This document shows, in pieces, positions 1-16,153 of a stretch of 64,000 nt of DNA. Each line of letters opens with the position of its first letter. The first letter of the stretch is position 1. The notes under the pieces are model-generated. The model made no database searches. It saw only the letters and a program-made list of their open reading frames with translations, and was not told the origin of the DNA. The position numbers and the translations under genes were made by a program. The stretch spans positions 23,927,764-23,991,763 of the forward strand of contig NC_135789.1 of NCBI RefSeq assembly GCF_051106095.1, read 5' to 3'. The stretch comes from Pogona vitticeps (lineage: Eukaryota > Chordata > Lepidosauria > Squamata > Agamidae).

Positions 1-103
1 GAGCTTGCTTTTTAGTCCAGGATGGTCTGAAGGCCACACGTAGTGTGACAGTCGAGGTGCGGCGAAGGTCCGATGGAGAACCGGAAAGCCCCCTCTCGCT
101 TAC

Positions 104-5555
<5,452 letters not shown>

Positions 5556-5872
5556 CTTGGGAAAGAAATCAAGGTCTCCCCTGGAGGAAGAACAGCAGGT
5601 CCTTTGAGGGACAATCACATCAACAGAATTTCTAACCTTCGTGTTTTATGGATGGAGGCCATTCCAAGCGAGAATGCTTCCACCCTTTGGGTTTTCATGA
5701 CCTGTAAATTCGGTGAATTACGCCGTTTGCTTTCATCCAAAGCAAAAACAAAACAAAACAAAACAAAAAAAACGCAGAGGAGGCTTCTAAGCGGGAAGTG
5801 TCTCAGGAAGGCTTTAATGGTTTTTAAATGCTTTAAAATTGTTTTTAATCTCAGTCTTTAATCTCTATATAC

Positions 5873-6352
<480 letters not shown>

Positions 6353-7062
6353 GTTAAAATTTTTAAAATATGATATTTACATAGTATGTTTAGAATTGAT
6401 GCTTATTTTAGTTGTTTTTTAAATATATTTTTATTAGTTTTCGGCAATATAATAACAAATAAGCAAAACATTAACTAACACATCCACCTACAAATAACAG
6501 TAAAGTAATAAGAAAAAGAAAACACAGTGATCATGTACACAGTATACAGTATCTATAATTTTAGTTGTTGGGAGCAGCCTCAGGTTGCTGGTGACGAGAA
6601 AAGCAGCATACAAAAAGAAGAAACAAATACAGTAAATCATTTGTTCACTGATCAGTTGAAAGAAAGATCATGGTGGGATTTCCTTTCCTTGCGTGCTAAA
6701 AGAGAAGGAGCATGATGTTGGTACTTTCTGTGTTTTAAACGGAGAAGGGGCTGTTGGCTGTTCTGCCTCAGGCAGCAATATGTGTTGGGCAACCCCACTT
6801 CTAAACTAGTAGCAGGCCAAAACCTATCTGGCTATACTACTAAAAGTAGCCTTCTCTTCTATTGACCTGCTTAAAATTGAGAAACTACCTTCTGCTCACT
6901 CTATGGACCGTCTTTTGCTGTTTTTCAACTCCAAGCACATCCCGGGTCTGCTGTTCTCACGTGCAGGAATCCTGAGAAGAGCCGGCATCTTTCCCCAAAA
7001 GACATTTTAGGAACACTACCATTGCGAGCCTTTTACCGGTCAAGCCTAAATTGCAAGACAAC

Positions 7063-7725
7063 ATGACGCCGGCCCCTGCACCAGAACCTCCTTCAAATAC
7101 TGGCCTGGGTCCCAATACTTCTCCCGCTTCCAGGGACTGTCTTCTGGGCTTGTCTTTTCCAACCGTCCTTCCTTCTCCTCCGATTTCTGCCAATGTGAAC
7201 CCTGACTGCAAGACAAAGCTACAGATGAACCCAGTCGACCGGCTGACTGGAATTACCTCTAATTGTCACCCCCTCACTCTGGAACCCGCACCTGAACCTT
7301 GGATCCCCAATTGCCCCCCAAGGACTCTCCCTGACTGTGAAAACCCAATCCCTCCCCTGCTCCCTGATAACAACGGTTTTCCCACCTCCTTATTCCCTAC
7401 CTGTACTGTGAATAGACACTCCCCTGATGGCTCCTTCCTCTCAGTGGATGCCTCAACACAACTTGTCCCTCCTCTTAACTTTAATCTCATAAACCCCGAC
7501 CCCAAGGGGGATAACTCGGTCTGCACCAAGGAGCCCGAGACCATATCACTAACCCCACCTGACTCTTCGCCAGCCTTAGTTGCCAAATCTCTCTCCCACC
7601 TATCAGGCGGAACACACATGAGAGCTTCCTCTTTAGCCAACAATCAAGTTCTCAATGGGGACCCCAGTTACCCAACCCATATCGATTCCCTTTCCTGCTC
7701 ATCTAACTCCAACCTTCCCTGTTGA
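7063..7725 (+). CDS. Vingi-like LINE, proline-rich N-terminal reading frame
   Basis: About 220 residues from the ATG at 7,063 (the frame is open from 6,976), starting MTPAPAPEPPSNTG. It is rich in Pro, Ser, Asn and Thr and has no obvious CCHC zinc finger or RNA-binding motif. It ends at a TGA (7,723-7,725). The next frame, encoding endonuclease and RT, continues in exactly the same phase, so this could be a separate ORF1 or the N-terminus of one long protein interrupted by one stop. I do not recognise a specific domain. Confidence 0.6.
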   Translation: MTPAPAPEPPSNTGLGPNTSPASRDCLLGLSFPTVLPSPPISANVNPDCKTKLQMNPVDRLTGITSNCHPLTLEPAPEPWIPNCPPRTLPDCENPIPPLLPDNNGFPTSLFPTCTVNRHSPDGSFLSVDASTQLVPPLNFNLINPDPKGDNSVCTKEPETISLTPPDSSPALVAKSLSHLSGGTHMRASSLANNQVLNGDPSYPTHIDSLSCSSNSNLPC

Positions 7726-10700
7726 CTACCTGCACTCTCGCAGACCTTCTTAAATCCAGCAGCCTGTCTTAAGTTAGTTTCCTGGAACATTGCGGGTTGG
7801 GGGAAAAAAACAACGGATCCCGATCTCATCAGTTATCTCTCGTCCTTCGATATCATCTTTCTTCAAGAAACCTGGTCCCTAACCCCTCCACACATATCAG
7901 GGTTCACTCCCTATCATCTTCCAGCTTTCAAATCTAAACAAATGGGCCGCCCTCGTGCCGGCCTCTGCTGTTTGTATAGACCCTTTTCTGGGTACTCTTT
8001 AACTCCCATTGTTTCCCAATCTAGGTTCTTCCAAGCATTCTTGCTTGCATGCAAGGACCTTAAGATATTAGTTTTTAATATATACGTTCCCCCATCCTAT
8101 ACAGATACCCCCTCCCCCTGGGACGAGGTCAAGTTCTTTACAACAGAATACCTGGTGTCCGATCCATCCATCCCCCTTCTTTTCTTGGGCGACTTTAACG
8201 CTAGAATGGGCTCCAACAACTCAGCCCTGTCTCTACATATGAATTGGGACTCAGAAGAGCTGATTCCACCTGAGTTCCAAGGCCCTAGACTTTCTTTAGA
8301 CTCCGCATTCAACAACTACACCTCACAATTGGTTGATTTATGCCTTGAATTCAATTTAACCATACTCAATGGCTCCACCGCCAACGACATCCCAGGCAGA
8401 TTAACCCACTTCTCTTCTAGGGGGTCTAGCGTTCTTGATTATGCACTTACCTCTTCAGCCGTCCTGCCTTACCTTTCAGACTTCACTATTGACTCTCGTT
8501 CTGAAAGTGACCATTTACCCATTCATCTCGTCTTAAGTTTTCAAATCCTCAACATGAGATCAAAGGACCCTCGACCAATACCTACACCTCGTCTCAAATG
8601 GTCCCCTAAGATGGAGGAAGCTTTCAACGTTTGGCTGAGTACGACAGACTCTACTAATTCTAATCTGAAACTGACTGAGACCAACTCCCCCCTTACAGCG
8701 ATTGCGACTTACGAGTCCCTTGCCAAGGCACTCGTCCAGTCCCTTAGAGCATCCTCTTCTACCAATTCCCATAAACACCCTCCTTCCTGGTTTGACACAG
8801 AATGCTTGAATGCCAAGAAGTGTGTCAGGCAGTTTTTCCTCTTAGTCCGCCACGACCCTTCTCCGGCCCTTTTAAAATCATACTTCCATCTGAGGAAAAC
8901 TTGCCGACTCCTCCTAGAAGAAAAGAAGCACTTATTTGCCCAACACAACTGGAATTTACTCCATGATGCAATCCACTCCAACAACCATAAAGCTTTCTGG
9001 TCCCTGGTTTCCCGCACTAACTCCCCCTTAGCTCGTAATGTTTCACCTCCCATTCCTGCCTCTACTTGGACCACTCACTTTTCTAGAATCTTTGCAGCTC
9101 CAACTACACATAACGACCCGATCCTGCATCCCCCAGACCTACCGGAATGGCCACCGGTCACCCCGTATGAGGTGGAAGAACTTATTAATACTTTGAAAAC
9201 TGGGAAAGCGCCAGGTCCTGATGACATTCCATCCGAAATCCTCATAAGCAACCCCTCATGGTGGTCGGGGCCTTTATCCAACCTATTCACATTAATCAAC
9301 CATTCAGGTCTTTTCCCTCACGCCTGGCTATCCTCAATTATTGTACCCATTTACAAAAAGGGCGACCCTGCCTCACCGAATAACTACAGACCAATAAGCC
9401 TCCTCTCATCCATTGGGAAGCTTTATTCCAAACTACTACTCAACAGACTCACAACCTGGGCAGTTTCAAAAGCCCTCCCGGGCAGAGAACAAATAGGTTT
9501 CCGCCCAGGTGCTTCCACACTTGACCACGCCTTCACACTATCCTTTCTCGCAGAAAAATACTCCGTTCATTATGGAGCTAGATTGTACACGGCCTTTATT
9601 GATCTTAGAGGAGCGTTTGACTCAATCAATAGGGACATACTGTGGAAGAAACTGTCCAATTGGGGGATCGACCCCCGCCTTCTCTTCCTGATCCAATGCC
9701 TCCACTCTTCCAACTCGTGCCGGATTCGCCTCGATGGCACAGGCTCCATGACCGACGAAATCCCTATCAACAAAGGAGTCCGCCAAGGGTGTATACTTGC
9801 CCCTTCACTTTTCAATCTATTCCTTGCAGATCTGCCTCCCGCTCTTCCTAGCTCTGGAACCTCCCCTCCCTCTCTCAATGGTGTCCCTGTACCTATTCTT
9901 CTTTATGCAGATGACGCAGTGCTGCTGTCTGTCACTAAACCTGGCCTCCGACTTCTGCTATCCTCTTTCCAAGAATACTGCTTCTCCAATGAATTATCAA
10001 TCAATCCCGAGAAAACAAAAATCCTGGTTTTCTCGAAATCCTGGGCCCCGACAGCCTGGAAGATTGGTAATCTATCATTCCAGCAAGTCCAGACTTTCAA
10101 ATATCTGGGGATCACCTTCCACTCCCGACTCAGCTGGACTCACCATTGTAAAGCTGCCATTTCGTCTGCCATGCCACATTTAAATGCAGTCGCCCGTTTC
10201 CACTTCAATAGTGGCAACCAGTACATTCCGGCTGCTCTCCATATATTTCAAATCAAAATCCTCTCCCAGCTGCTATATGGAGCCCCAATCTGGATCGAGG
10301 CTGCTAATCAAGACCTTGATAAAGTCGCTGCCTCCTTTCTCAGAAGGATTCTTGGAGTCCCAAACCTAATTAGATTGTCCACATTGATACTCGAATTAGG
10401 CATGCACCTTCCCTCTACTATCGCTTGGTCCCTAACCTTCAAGTTCTGGCTTAGACTACACCTCAATACCCAACCAGATTCCATACTCAATGACCTACTA
10501 AAAGATCCCTTTTCATCCAAGTGGTTCAATATTCTTGATGCTAAGCTCGCATCCTTGGACCTCTCCCCTGAATCTCTTTCAGACACCACCCTTCACAGAG
10601 CCCATCAAATCATCAAATCTAAACTCTGGCAACAGGAACTCAATTTATTACTCCCCAATTTAAATCCTATTTGTTCCCCTCACTTCTTCGGCCTTTCCCC

Positions 10701-11136
10701 TTCACTCGGTAGACCCTCAAACTATTTTAGTAAATTAATTAATCCAAGTAAAAGGAGGGCTTTTATGCTAGCAAGACTAAACATTTTCCCATCAGCTGTT
10801 CACTTTGGAAGATTTGCAAACATACCACACATCAATAGACTCTGTCTCTCTTGCTCATCTGAGCCCGATACCCTAGACCACATATTATTCCGCTGCCCGA
10901 CTCATCAACATTTAAGAAACAACAACCTTGAACCCCTTCTGTCGTCCCTTTTTGTTTCCCTAGCTGACCCCCTCCCCACCCTTTTAAGCGATTACTCGGC
11001 GACCATTACTAGCGTGGTAGCGGATTTTCTTTTAGCGGTCTCCAAGTCAAAACCCCTGCCCCATCCTCCCCCCGCATCACCCTCCCAGTTCTTACCTTCA
11101 CGCCCGTCCTTCTTGGTTTGTAACACTATGACATAA
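7726..11136 (+). CDS. Vingi-like LINE endonuclease-reverse transcriptase
   Basis: About 1,136 codons in one open frame; the first ATG in this frame after the stop is at 7,942, inside the endonuclease. The endonuclease shows VSWNIAG, IIFLQETW, NIYVPPS, LGDFNARM and SESDHLPIHL, the metal-binding and catalytic signatures of the APE/EEP fold. The RT shows NTLKTGKAPGPDDIPSEIL, YRPISLLSSIGKLYSK, FIDLRGAFDSIN, GVRQGCILAPSLFNLF and YADDAVLL. The C-terminus carries a Cys/His cluster (CLSCSSEPDTLDHILFRC). No frameshift is seen along its length. Function: nicks target DNA and reverse-transcribes the element's RNA in place. Confidence 0.85.
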   Translation, partial: LPALSQTFLNPAACLKLVSWNIAGWGKKTTDPDLISYLSSFDIIFLQETWSLTPPHISGFTPYHLPAFKSKQMGRPRAGLCCLYRPFSGYSLTPIVSQSRFFQAFLLACKDLKILVFNIYVPPSYTDTPSPWDEVKFFTTEYLVSDPSIPLLFLGDFNARMGSNNSALSLHMNWDSEELIPPEFQGPRLSLDSAFNNYTSQLVDLCLEFNLTILNGSTANDIPGRLTHFSSRGSSVLDYALTSSAVLPYLSDFTIDSRSESDHLPIHLVLSFQILNMRSKDPRPIPTPRLKWSPKMEEAFNVWLSTTDSTNSNLKLTETNSPLTAIATYESLAKALVQSLRASSSTNSHKHPPSWFDTECLNAKKCVRQFFLLVRHDPSPALLKSYFHLRKTCRLLLEEKKHLFAQHNWNLLHDAIHSNNHKAFWSLVSRTNSPLARNVSPPIPASTWTTHFSRIFAAPTTHNDPILHPPDLPEWPPVTPYEVEELINTLKTGKAPGPDDIPSEILISNPSWWSGPLSNLFTLINHSGLFPHAWLSSIIVPIYKKGDPASPNNYRPISLLSSIGKLYSKLLLNRLTTWAVSKALPGREQIGFRPGASTLDHAFTLSFLAEKYSVHYGARLYTAFIDLRGAFDSINRDILWKKLSNWGIDPRLLFLIQCLHSSNSCRIRLDGTGSMTDEIPINKGVRQGCILAPSLFNLFLADLPPALPSSGTSPPSLNGVPVPILLYADDAVLLSVTKPGLRLLLSSFQEYCFSNELSINPEKTKILVFSKSWAPTAWKIGNLSFQQVQTFKYLGITFHSRLSWTHHCKAAISSAMPHLNAVARFHFNSGNQYIPAALHIFQIKILSQLLYGAPIWIEAANQDLDKVAASFLRRILGVPNLIRLSTLILELGMHLPSTIAWSLTFKFWLRLHLNTQPDSILNDLLKDPFSSKWFNILDAKLASLDLSPESLSDTTLHRAHQIIKSKLWQQELNLLLPNLNPICSPHFFGLSPSLGRPSNYFSKLINPSKRRAFMLARLNIFPSAVHFGRFANIPHINRLCLSCSSEPDTLDHILFRCPTHQHLRNNNLEPLLSSLFVSLADPLPTLLSDYSATITSVVADFLLAVSKSKPLPHPPPASPSQFLPSRPSFLVCNTMT

Positions 11137-11661
11137 ATTGTTACTGCTGTTTTATCCCCTTTTAATGCCAATAAAGGTTTTAAGTAAGTAAGTAACTAGT
11201 AGCCCGCGGCCTCCATGTACCCAGGGGCGATCCGCCACCCTCTCCACCTCAATGAAATGGGGTAGGGTTTCCGTCTGAGTCTGCGTTTTTGACTCTCACC
11301 TCCCAAAGTGTATAGCTATTGTTTGCCACATCAGCTTTTTGACTGAGACAGGTTAGATTTTGGAAACATTCCATTTCAGGACTACCACTCCCATGTGCCT
11401 GGGACATCAGAGTCCAAAGAGGTAATTTAAAAAAGAAACCAACCAATCCTGTCACAGAATGACATGCCTTTACCTCCAGTATCCCTATTTGGGGAATTTT
11501 ACAATGCCTCTGGCATATGTCACCATCACCTGTCATTTCTGATGAGAAAGAGGGGAGGGGGAACTCATACATGGGTAACTCTGAAACAAAACTTTATATT
11601 TATTTTCATTTTCCCACTAGCTCTTAGATCCTGATTCGTGGGGGGCCCCGGCTTGCCGTAC

Positions 11662-11765
11662 CTTTCGTGGTCTTCAAGCTCTTGAGATGTTCACCAGCTT
11701 GGTGCTTTCTTCCTTTCGATGGGCTGATCTCTCTCCAATCTCTCTCTCCAGACAAACCAACTCTT
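11662..11765 (-). promoter_or_regulatory. UNC45B: Putative UNC45B first untranslated exon and TATA promoter
   Basis: On the minus strand TATATATA (plus 11,794-11,801) is followed about 30 nt later by a likely start near 11,765. The transcript would run through a short purine-rich leader to a donor GTACGG after ccacgaaag at 11,662. Splicing to the AG just before the ATG at 5555 would give a complete 5' untranslated exon. Upstream lie CCTTAAATAG (about 12,073-12,082, similar to CArG/MEF2 sites but not a perfect match) and an E-box CAGCTG near 12,143, as expected for a muscle gene. This is inference from motif spacing only. Confidence 0.4.
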
Positions 11766-13190
11766 ATGCCTGGCTCGGCTTTAGATACCAAGATATATAT
11801 AGCTCAATGAAATGCTCACGAGCCATGGACCGGAGCACTAGCGACAAGATGTCAGGGGGGTGGGTGTGGAGGTCGGACGTCTGAAAGGGGTCCGTGGTTT
11901 TAGATTGGGCATGAAGACCAAGTATTTTTTTAAAAAATCCACTGAACCCCACATTCGGAATTTGCAAGAATCCTTGGGCAAAGTTGAATGATAACCATTT
12001 TTTTTTAATTGAAAAAAAAAATCAAAGAGCCTTGACCCACTCTGGGGAATAGCCAAGACCCTTCCCTTTTCTATTTAAGGAAGTGTCAGGCATTTGAAAC
12101 TCGGCCACAAGTGGTTTTATTCCAGAGACCTACAACTGGCACCAGCTGCCACAGACGGGCCGCCTCCAGTAACTTCCAGAAGCTGCGATACCATTCAAGA
12201 ATCGCTTTCCTTCTTTGTTTACTTTATGGATCATAATCGCAGGGTGTTCGTTATCCCCCTCGGACCCCAGAGCAACACGTCAAATTAAGACGAAAGCATG
12301 CCAAGGTTTAGAAAAACCAGCTCAAGTGATAGAAAAAGAAAGCGACCAAAAAATAAAAATAAAAATCAGGAGGCAGATAAAACCATCGCATGGGGGGGGG
12401 GGAAGCAAGTTGACATTAAAATGTCTTGGCAGGTTAAAAACCTTTATATCTATATAAGAAGGTTATTTACAGAAGTACGCTGCCAACGATGATGATGATT
12501 AAACCATGGAAAAGGTTGCTATACAGTACTTACTGCCATCTAACAGGTTTCTCCTAGAGGAGACTTAGCGAAAGAGCTTTCTAAAATTATATTCTTTTTA
12601 TTTTATTTTTCCATCCATTCTTTAAATTTTGCACCTGAGTGGGGTGACATAAAGCACAGAAATAGATGGGGGTGGGTGAGGAGACACCTTCCCCTCCAAA
12701 GAGAAGCAAACAATCTCAATTTGGAGAGAAACGGACCAGGTTTTTCAAAAATGTCCGAGGAGATCCAACGAATTGGATATTCTATTTGCTGCTCCCCGAT
12801 AAGATTTCTTACATTCCTAGTGAAGTGGCCAAATCCTGCACTGCCACTAGAAGCGTGCCACCGTCTCCTGACCCCGTGAGGTCTTCTGAGTCCCCCTGCC
12901 CAGGTTAGAGAGGTCTTGTTTAACTTTACTTTCTAGGAGAGCCGGGGGGGGATTGAGGGTTATACGTGTCTCCTAAATTCATCTCATAGCGTGATGTTTT
13001 CAAAAACTATTATATCCTTCCACGCCACTGGCTGACTTAGAACTTATTTTTTAACTTTTAAAGTCGTAAAAGTGCCAGAGGGTGCACTTGACCCCAAGGT
13101 CTCTGATATTACGTGATTTTATCTAAGATACATTTTTATCTTCCTGGTCATTGATCATAATAAATTATTATGTTTTTCTCTTTCTGCAGG
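11766..13190. other. UNC45B upstream / intergenic, no gene seen
   Basis: Holds the possible muscle-type control motifs near 12.07 and 12.14 kb and A-rich or GT-rich simple tracts. I see no exon of any recognised protein. Confidence 0.5.
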
Positions 13191-13194
13191 GTAT

Positions 13195-13411
13195 GGGTTT
13201 CAAGTAACCCCACCTCCAGGGATGCTGGAGGACACCAAAGGCTATATCGATAGCCTGATCTCTGGGCCCCTCTCGTGGCCAGTTCTGGTAACGTCATCGT
13301 TAAAAATATATTTTGAGTGGATTTTTAAAAATAATACTTTTAATATTTTCAGACTGTGGATAAGTGAATCAGTGGATATTTGATCCCGTGGATAAGGGGC
13401 TCCTACTGTAC
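13195..13411 (-). mobile_element. TA-flanked inverted-repeat DNA element, 'atctgcgg' family, copy 3
   Basis: It ends in gataaggggctcctactgta (terminal repeat in reverse) and contains TGGCCAGTTCTGGTAACGTC and TCAGACTGTGGATAAGTGAA, the family core in minus orientation. The left end is eroded. Confidence 0.55.
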
Positions 13412-13689
13412 CGTAATAGCAGATAAAGTCCCAATATCGCCCTGGGCACAAATCTCCATAAAAGATGACTAAATACAGGTACCCATTTACTGTTGTTCTT
13501 TATAGGCCACGTGTTCAAATGGTGGGGACAGCGATAAGATCCACCGTCCGATTAACGAATGCTTTATATTAGTGTTCCTGCAAATCTTGAGGGACTCTGG
13601 CTCCCATCAGCCTGAGCCAGCATGATGGGAGCTGGAGTAAGACAACATCTGGAAGGCCTATTTCTAGTTTTAAAAAATAGTAACTTAGA

Positions 13690-14220
13690 GAGGTGTGATC
13701 CGGCCCACCGTGTCATATGCCTTCATTGCATCCCGGCTGGATTACTGCAAAGTGCTTTACGTGGGGCTGCCTTTTGAAAGTGTTCAGAAACTTTAGTGGG
13801 TCCGAAATTCTGCAGCCAGATTGCTAACCGGGGTGGGTCACAGGGATCACAGAGAAACCCCTCCTTGTTACAGCAGCTCCCACTGGCTGCCGATCCATTT
13901 CCGGGCACAATTCAAAGTGCCGGTTCTAAGCTATAAAGCCCTAAATCGTTTGTGGCCATCATCTGGCTTGTGGCCTTTCTCTGGGTCCCGCCACCTGGGC
14001 ACCTGGGAGAGAAGGCTTCTCTGCGGCTGCTCCCAGAGCCTCTGGAACTCCCTGCCACTGGAGGCCAGGCTGGCCCCCCTCTTGGCTCTCCTTCTGCAAG
14101 CAGATAAAAGGCCTTTCTCTCCAGGCAAGCTTTGGTTAGTTGCCTTGTTGCTTGGGATGCGTTTTTGGGTGATGATTTTCTTTGCCTTTTTTTTTTTTTT
14201 TTGAGCGTGGCTTCTTTGAT
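13690..14220 (+). repeat. L2 LINE, 3' end
   Basis: Codes, with frame breaks, for the typical L2 C-terminal pattern: SRLDYCKVL, then LLQQLPLAADPFPGTIQ-like (HWLPIHFRAQFKVPVLSYKA), then WNSLPLEARLAPLL. Ancient, 5'-truncated. A 322-residue open frame on the opposite strand here is spurious. Confidence 0.7.
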
Positions 14221-15305
14221 TCTTTAAAAATATTTGTGTGCTCGCTCTCTTTAGCTTTTGTATATTGTCTTTTAATGACGTAAGGAAAAAGGCAGGGAAG
14301 AAACAAATACACCAATAAATTCTCGGTCCAGCCAGCAGGTGGAGCAAAAGCGCAGATTCAGGAGAGGCGGAGGATCCGTCCGCTCTAGGAGACCAAAAAA
14401 AGCAGAGAGAAATCCCAGGGACTTCGCTGCAAGCGGAGTTTTTTTTTGCACGCCTGGCGTAAGTCAAAGCGGGAAATGTTCTTACTGGCCGTGCATTGCC
14501 GTGCATCCTCCCCTCCCTCGCTAAGGATTCACTGCACCGCTGTGCCTGATTTTTGCCCCAAAGCAACCAGGATGCAAAAAGTGCAAGCCTTCGGGGCCCT
14601 TTGGAAGCGAAAATATTTATTTCAGGCTCCCTGAACATCGCCAGGTTTTTGTTTCGGTTGCCGATGGTTTTTATTTTTACTACTTTGGTTTTGCTGTCGC
14701 GGAAACAACTTGAGTCCAGCATCCTGAGACCGGGAGAGACATCCTCCTGAGCAGGAGCCGGCCTGGGAGGAGATCCATGTTCTGTGAATCGTTCCAGCTC
14801 TCTTGATTCGCAGCTCACTCTGTCTTGTGGCGGTGAGTTCCGCAGTTTAACCTGGAGCAAGCACACGCTGTGGCAGAAATGAGTGCTTTTGTTCAGCATT
14901 CCATCCCGCCGGATGTGGCTGTCTTTTTATTTATTTCATTCCATTCCCACCTGCTTTGGGATTTCCATTCTTTCACCCCAAAGTATACTTGTTTTGGGGC
15001 TTTCTTTTTCTTTCAACTGGGTTCTTAGAAATCCGTGAAGGCCCAGTAACCCATATACATCCAGCACTCGGCTCTGCAGTTCATTATCATAATTTAATAA
15101 GCAAAATTAAGAAGTTGTGATTTTGTTAGTGGTGCATGAATTCTGGCTTGTTTAAACCACGATTTCATTAGTGGAGCATGAATTCTGGCTTGTTTAAATC
15201 ACGGCTTGTTACAGCCAAACCCAGAATCTTGAAAGAAATGGGAGAAAAGCAGCCTGGCAGTGGAGAAAATAAACTGTGTTTTTTTTGTCACCTGCAGAAT
15301 AGCAG
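14221..15305. other. Intergenic stretch without recognised gene
   Basis: Contains a partial local duplication (gtgatttt.gttagtgg.gcatgaattctggcttgtttaaa-like units at 15,116-15,150 and 15,160-15,200). No exon or known repeat identified. Confidence 0.4.
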
Positions 15306-15309
15306 GTGG

Positions 15310-15780
15310 CTACAGTGGATTGTAGTTGTTATGTGCCATCAACACATAACAGACATAACAGTCTTTGACTTATGGTGACCCCATGGATGAGAAATCTCCG
15401 AAAGGTCCCGTCCTTCAACAGCCCTGCTCATCTCTTGCAACCCAAGCTCGTGGCTTCTTTTAGGGAGTGAGTCCATCTCACATTTGGGCTTCCTCTTTTC
15501 CTGCTGCCTTCCACTTTTCCCAGCATGATTGTCCCCCCCCGCTACATAATCCTGCCTTCTCAGGATGTGCCCAAAGTCCGATAGCTTCAACATTTTTGTC
15601 TCCAGGGAGAGTTCAAGGTTGATGTGATCTTGGACCCACTTGCTTTTCTTTCTGTCTATCGTTTCCACAAAGCTCTCCTCCAGCACCATTTCCCCCCCCA
15701 AACAAATCATTTTTGTCCCTGTCTGCTTCCTTGACTGCCCAACTTTCACACCCGTACATGGTGCTGCAGCAACACGGGGG
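15310..15780 (-). repeat. RTE-like LINE 3' end (not BovB), copy 1
   Basis: The minus strand encodes a degraded C-terminus with the RTE pattern: [33 protein letters not shown], then WGHHKSKT. It shares this plan with BovB but is clearly a different family. A second copy is at 17,640-17,975. Confidence 0.6.
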
Positions 15781-16074
15781 GGCTAATAGAAAATATCGCT
15801 TAGCATGAACTGCCATCACGACCTTTGGTGGATCAGCACCTTTTTATAGCTACAGCGTGGCATTCTTCGTGAGGAATTGAGGAAGGGGATGCAGTTTCGT
15901 AACATTTGAATGAATTAAGTCCGGATTCCTTGTGGTGTTTTAGTGAAGATCTGGTAAGTGCTCGTTTATGGGCCACTGGGCCAAATATGTGATGGCTTGT
16001 CTTTGCTTCTTTATTTTTTCCACCCAGAAAAGCGAGTCAGCCTTCTTGTCTTGCTCTAGCCTCCAAGGTTTGAG

Positions 16075-16153
16075 ATGATCTTGCGTGTCGGGCTGTGCCC
16101 GGGCCTCACAGAGGAGATGGTGGCCCTCCTGAAGACTCACGGCGTCAAGACAG
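16075..16153 (+). CDS. RAD51D: RAD51D coding exon 1
   Basis: Starts [20 protein letters not shown] and ends after KT plus one base; donor GTAAAG. The start gives an N-terminus one residue shorter than the human MGVLRV form. Confidence 0.95.

Larger units (their letters stand above)
6814..11193 (+). mobile_element. Full-length Vingi-like non-LTR retrotransposon (LINE)
   Basis: A 4,380-bp insertion bounded by the identical 10-bp direct repeat AACTAGTAGC at 6,804-6,813 and 11,194-11,203. It has a short 5' leader, a proline-rich N-terminal coding part, then an apurinic-type endonuclease joined to reverse transcriptase. It ends in a short tandem tail of TAAG units instead of poly(A). The APE endonuclease, the RT with YADD, the absence of RNase H and the repeat tail suit the Vingi/Ingi group of the I superfamily; R4/Dong is excluded because it uses a restriction-like endonuclease. 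The clade is my best guess. The near-intact coding capacity and matching target repeats say it is young. Confidence 0.8.

Noticed and set aside
6814-11193. R4/Dong-type LINE, suggested by the short tandem tail
   Set aside because: The element encodes an apurinic-type endonuclease at the N-terminus; R4/Dong elements use a restriction-like endonuclease at the C-terminus.
13931-14899. A 322-codon open frame on the minus strand
   Set aside because: It runs antisense through an L2 LINE remnant and low-complexity A/T tracts and resembles no protein I know.
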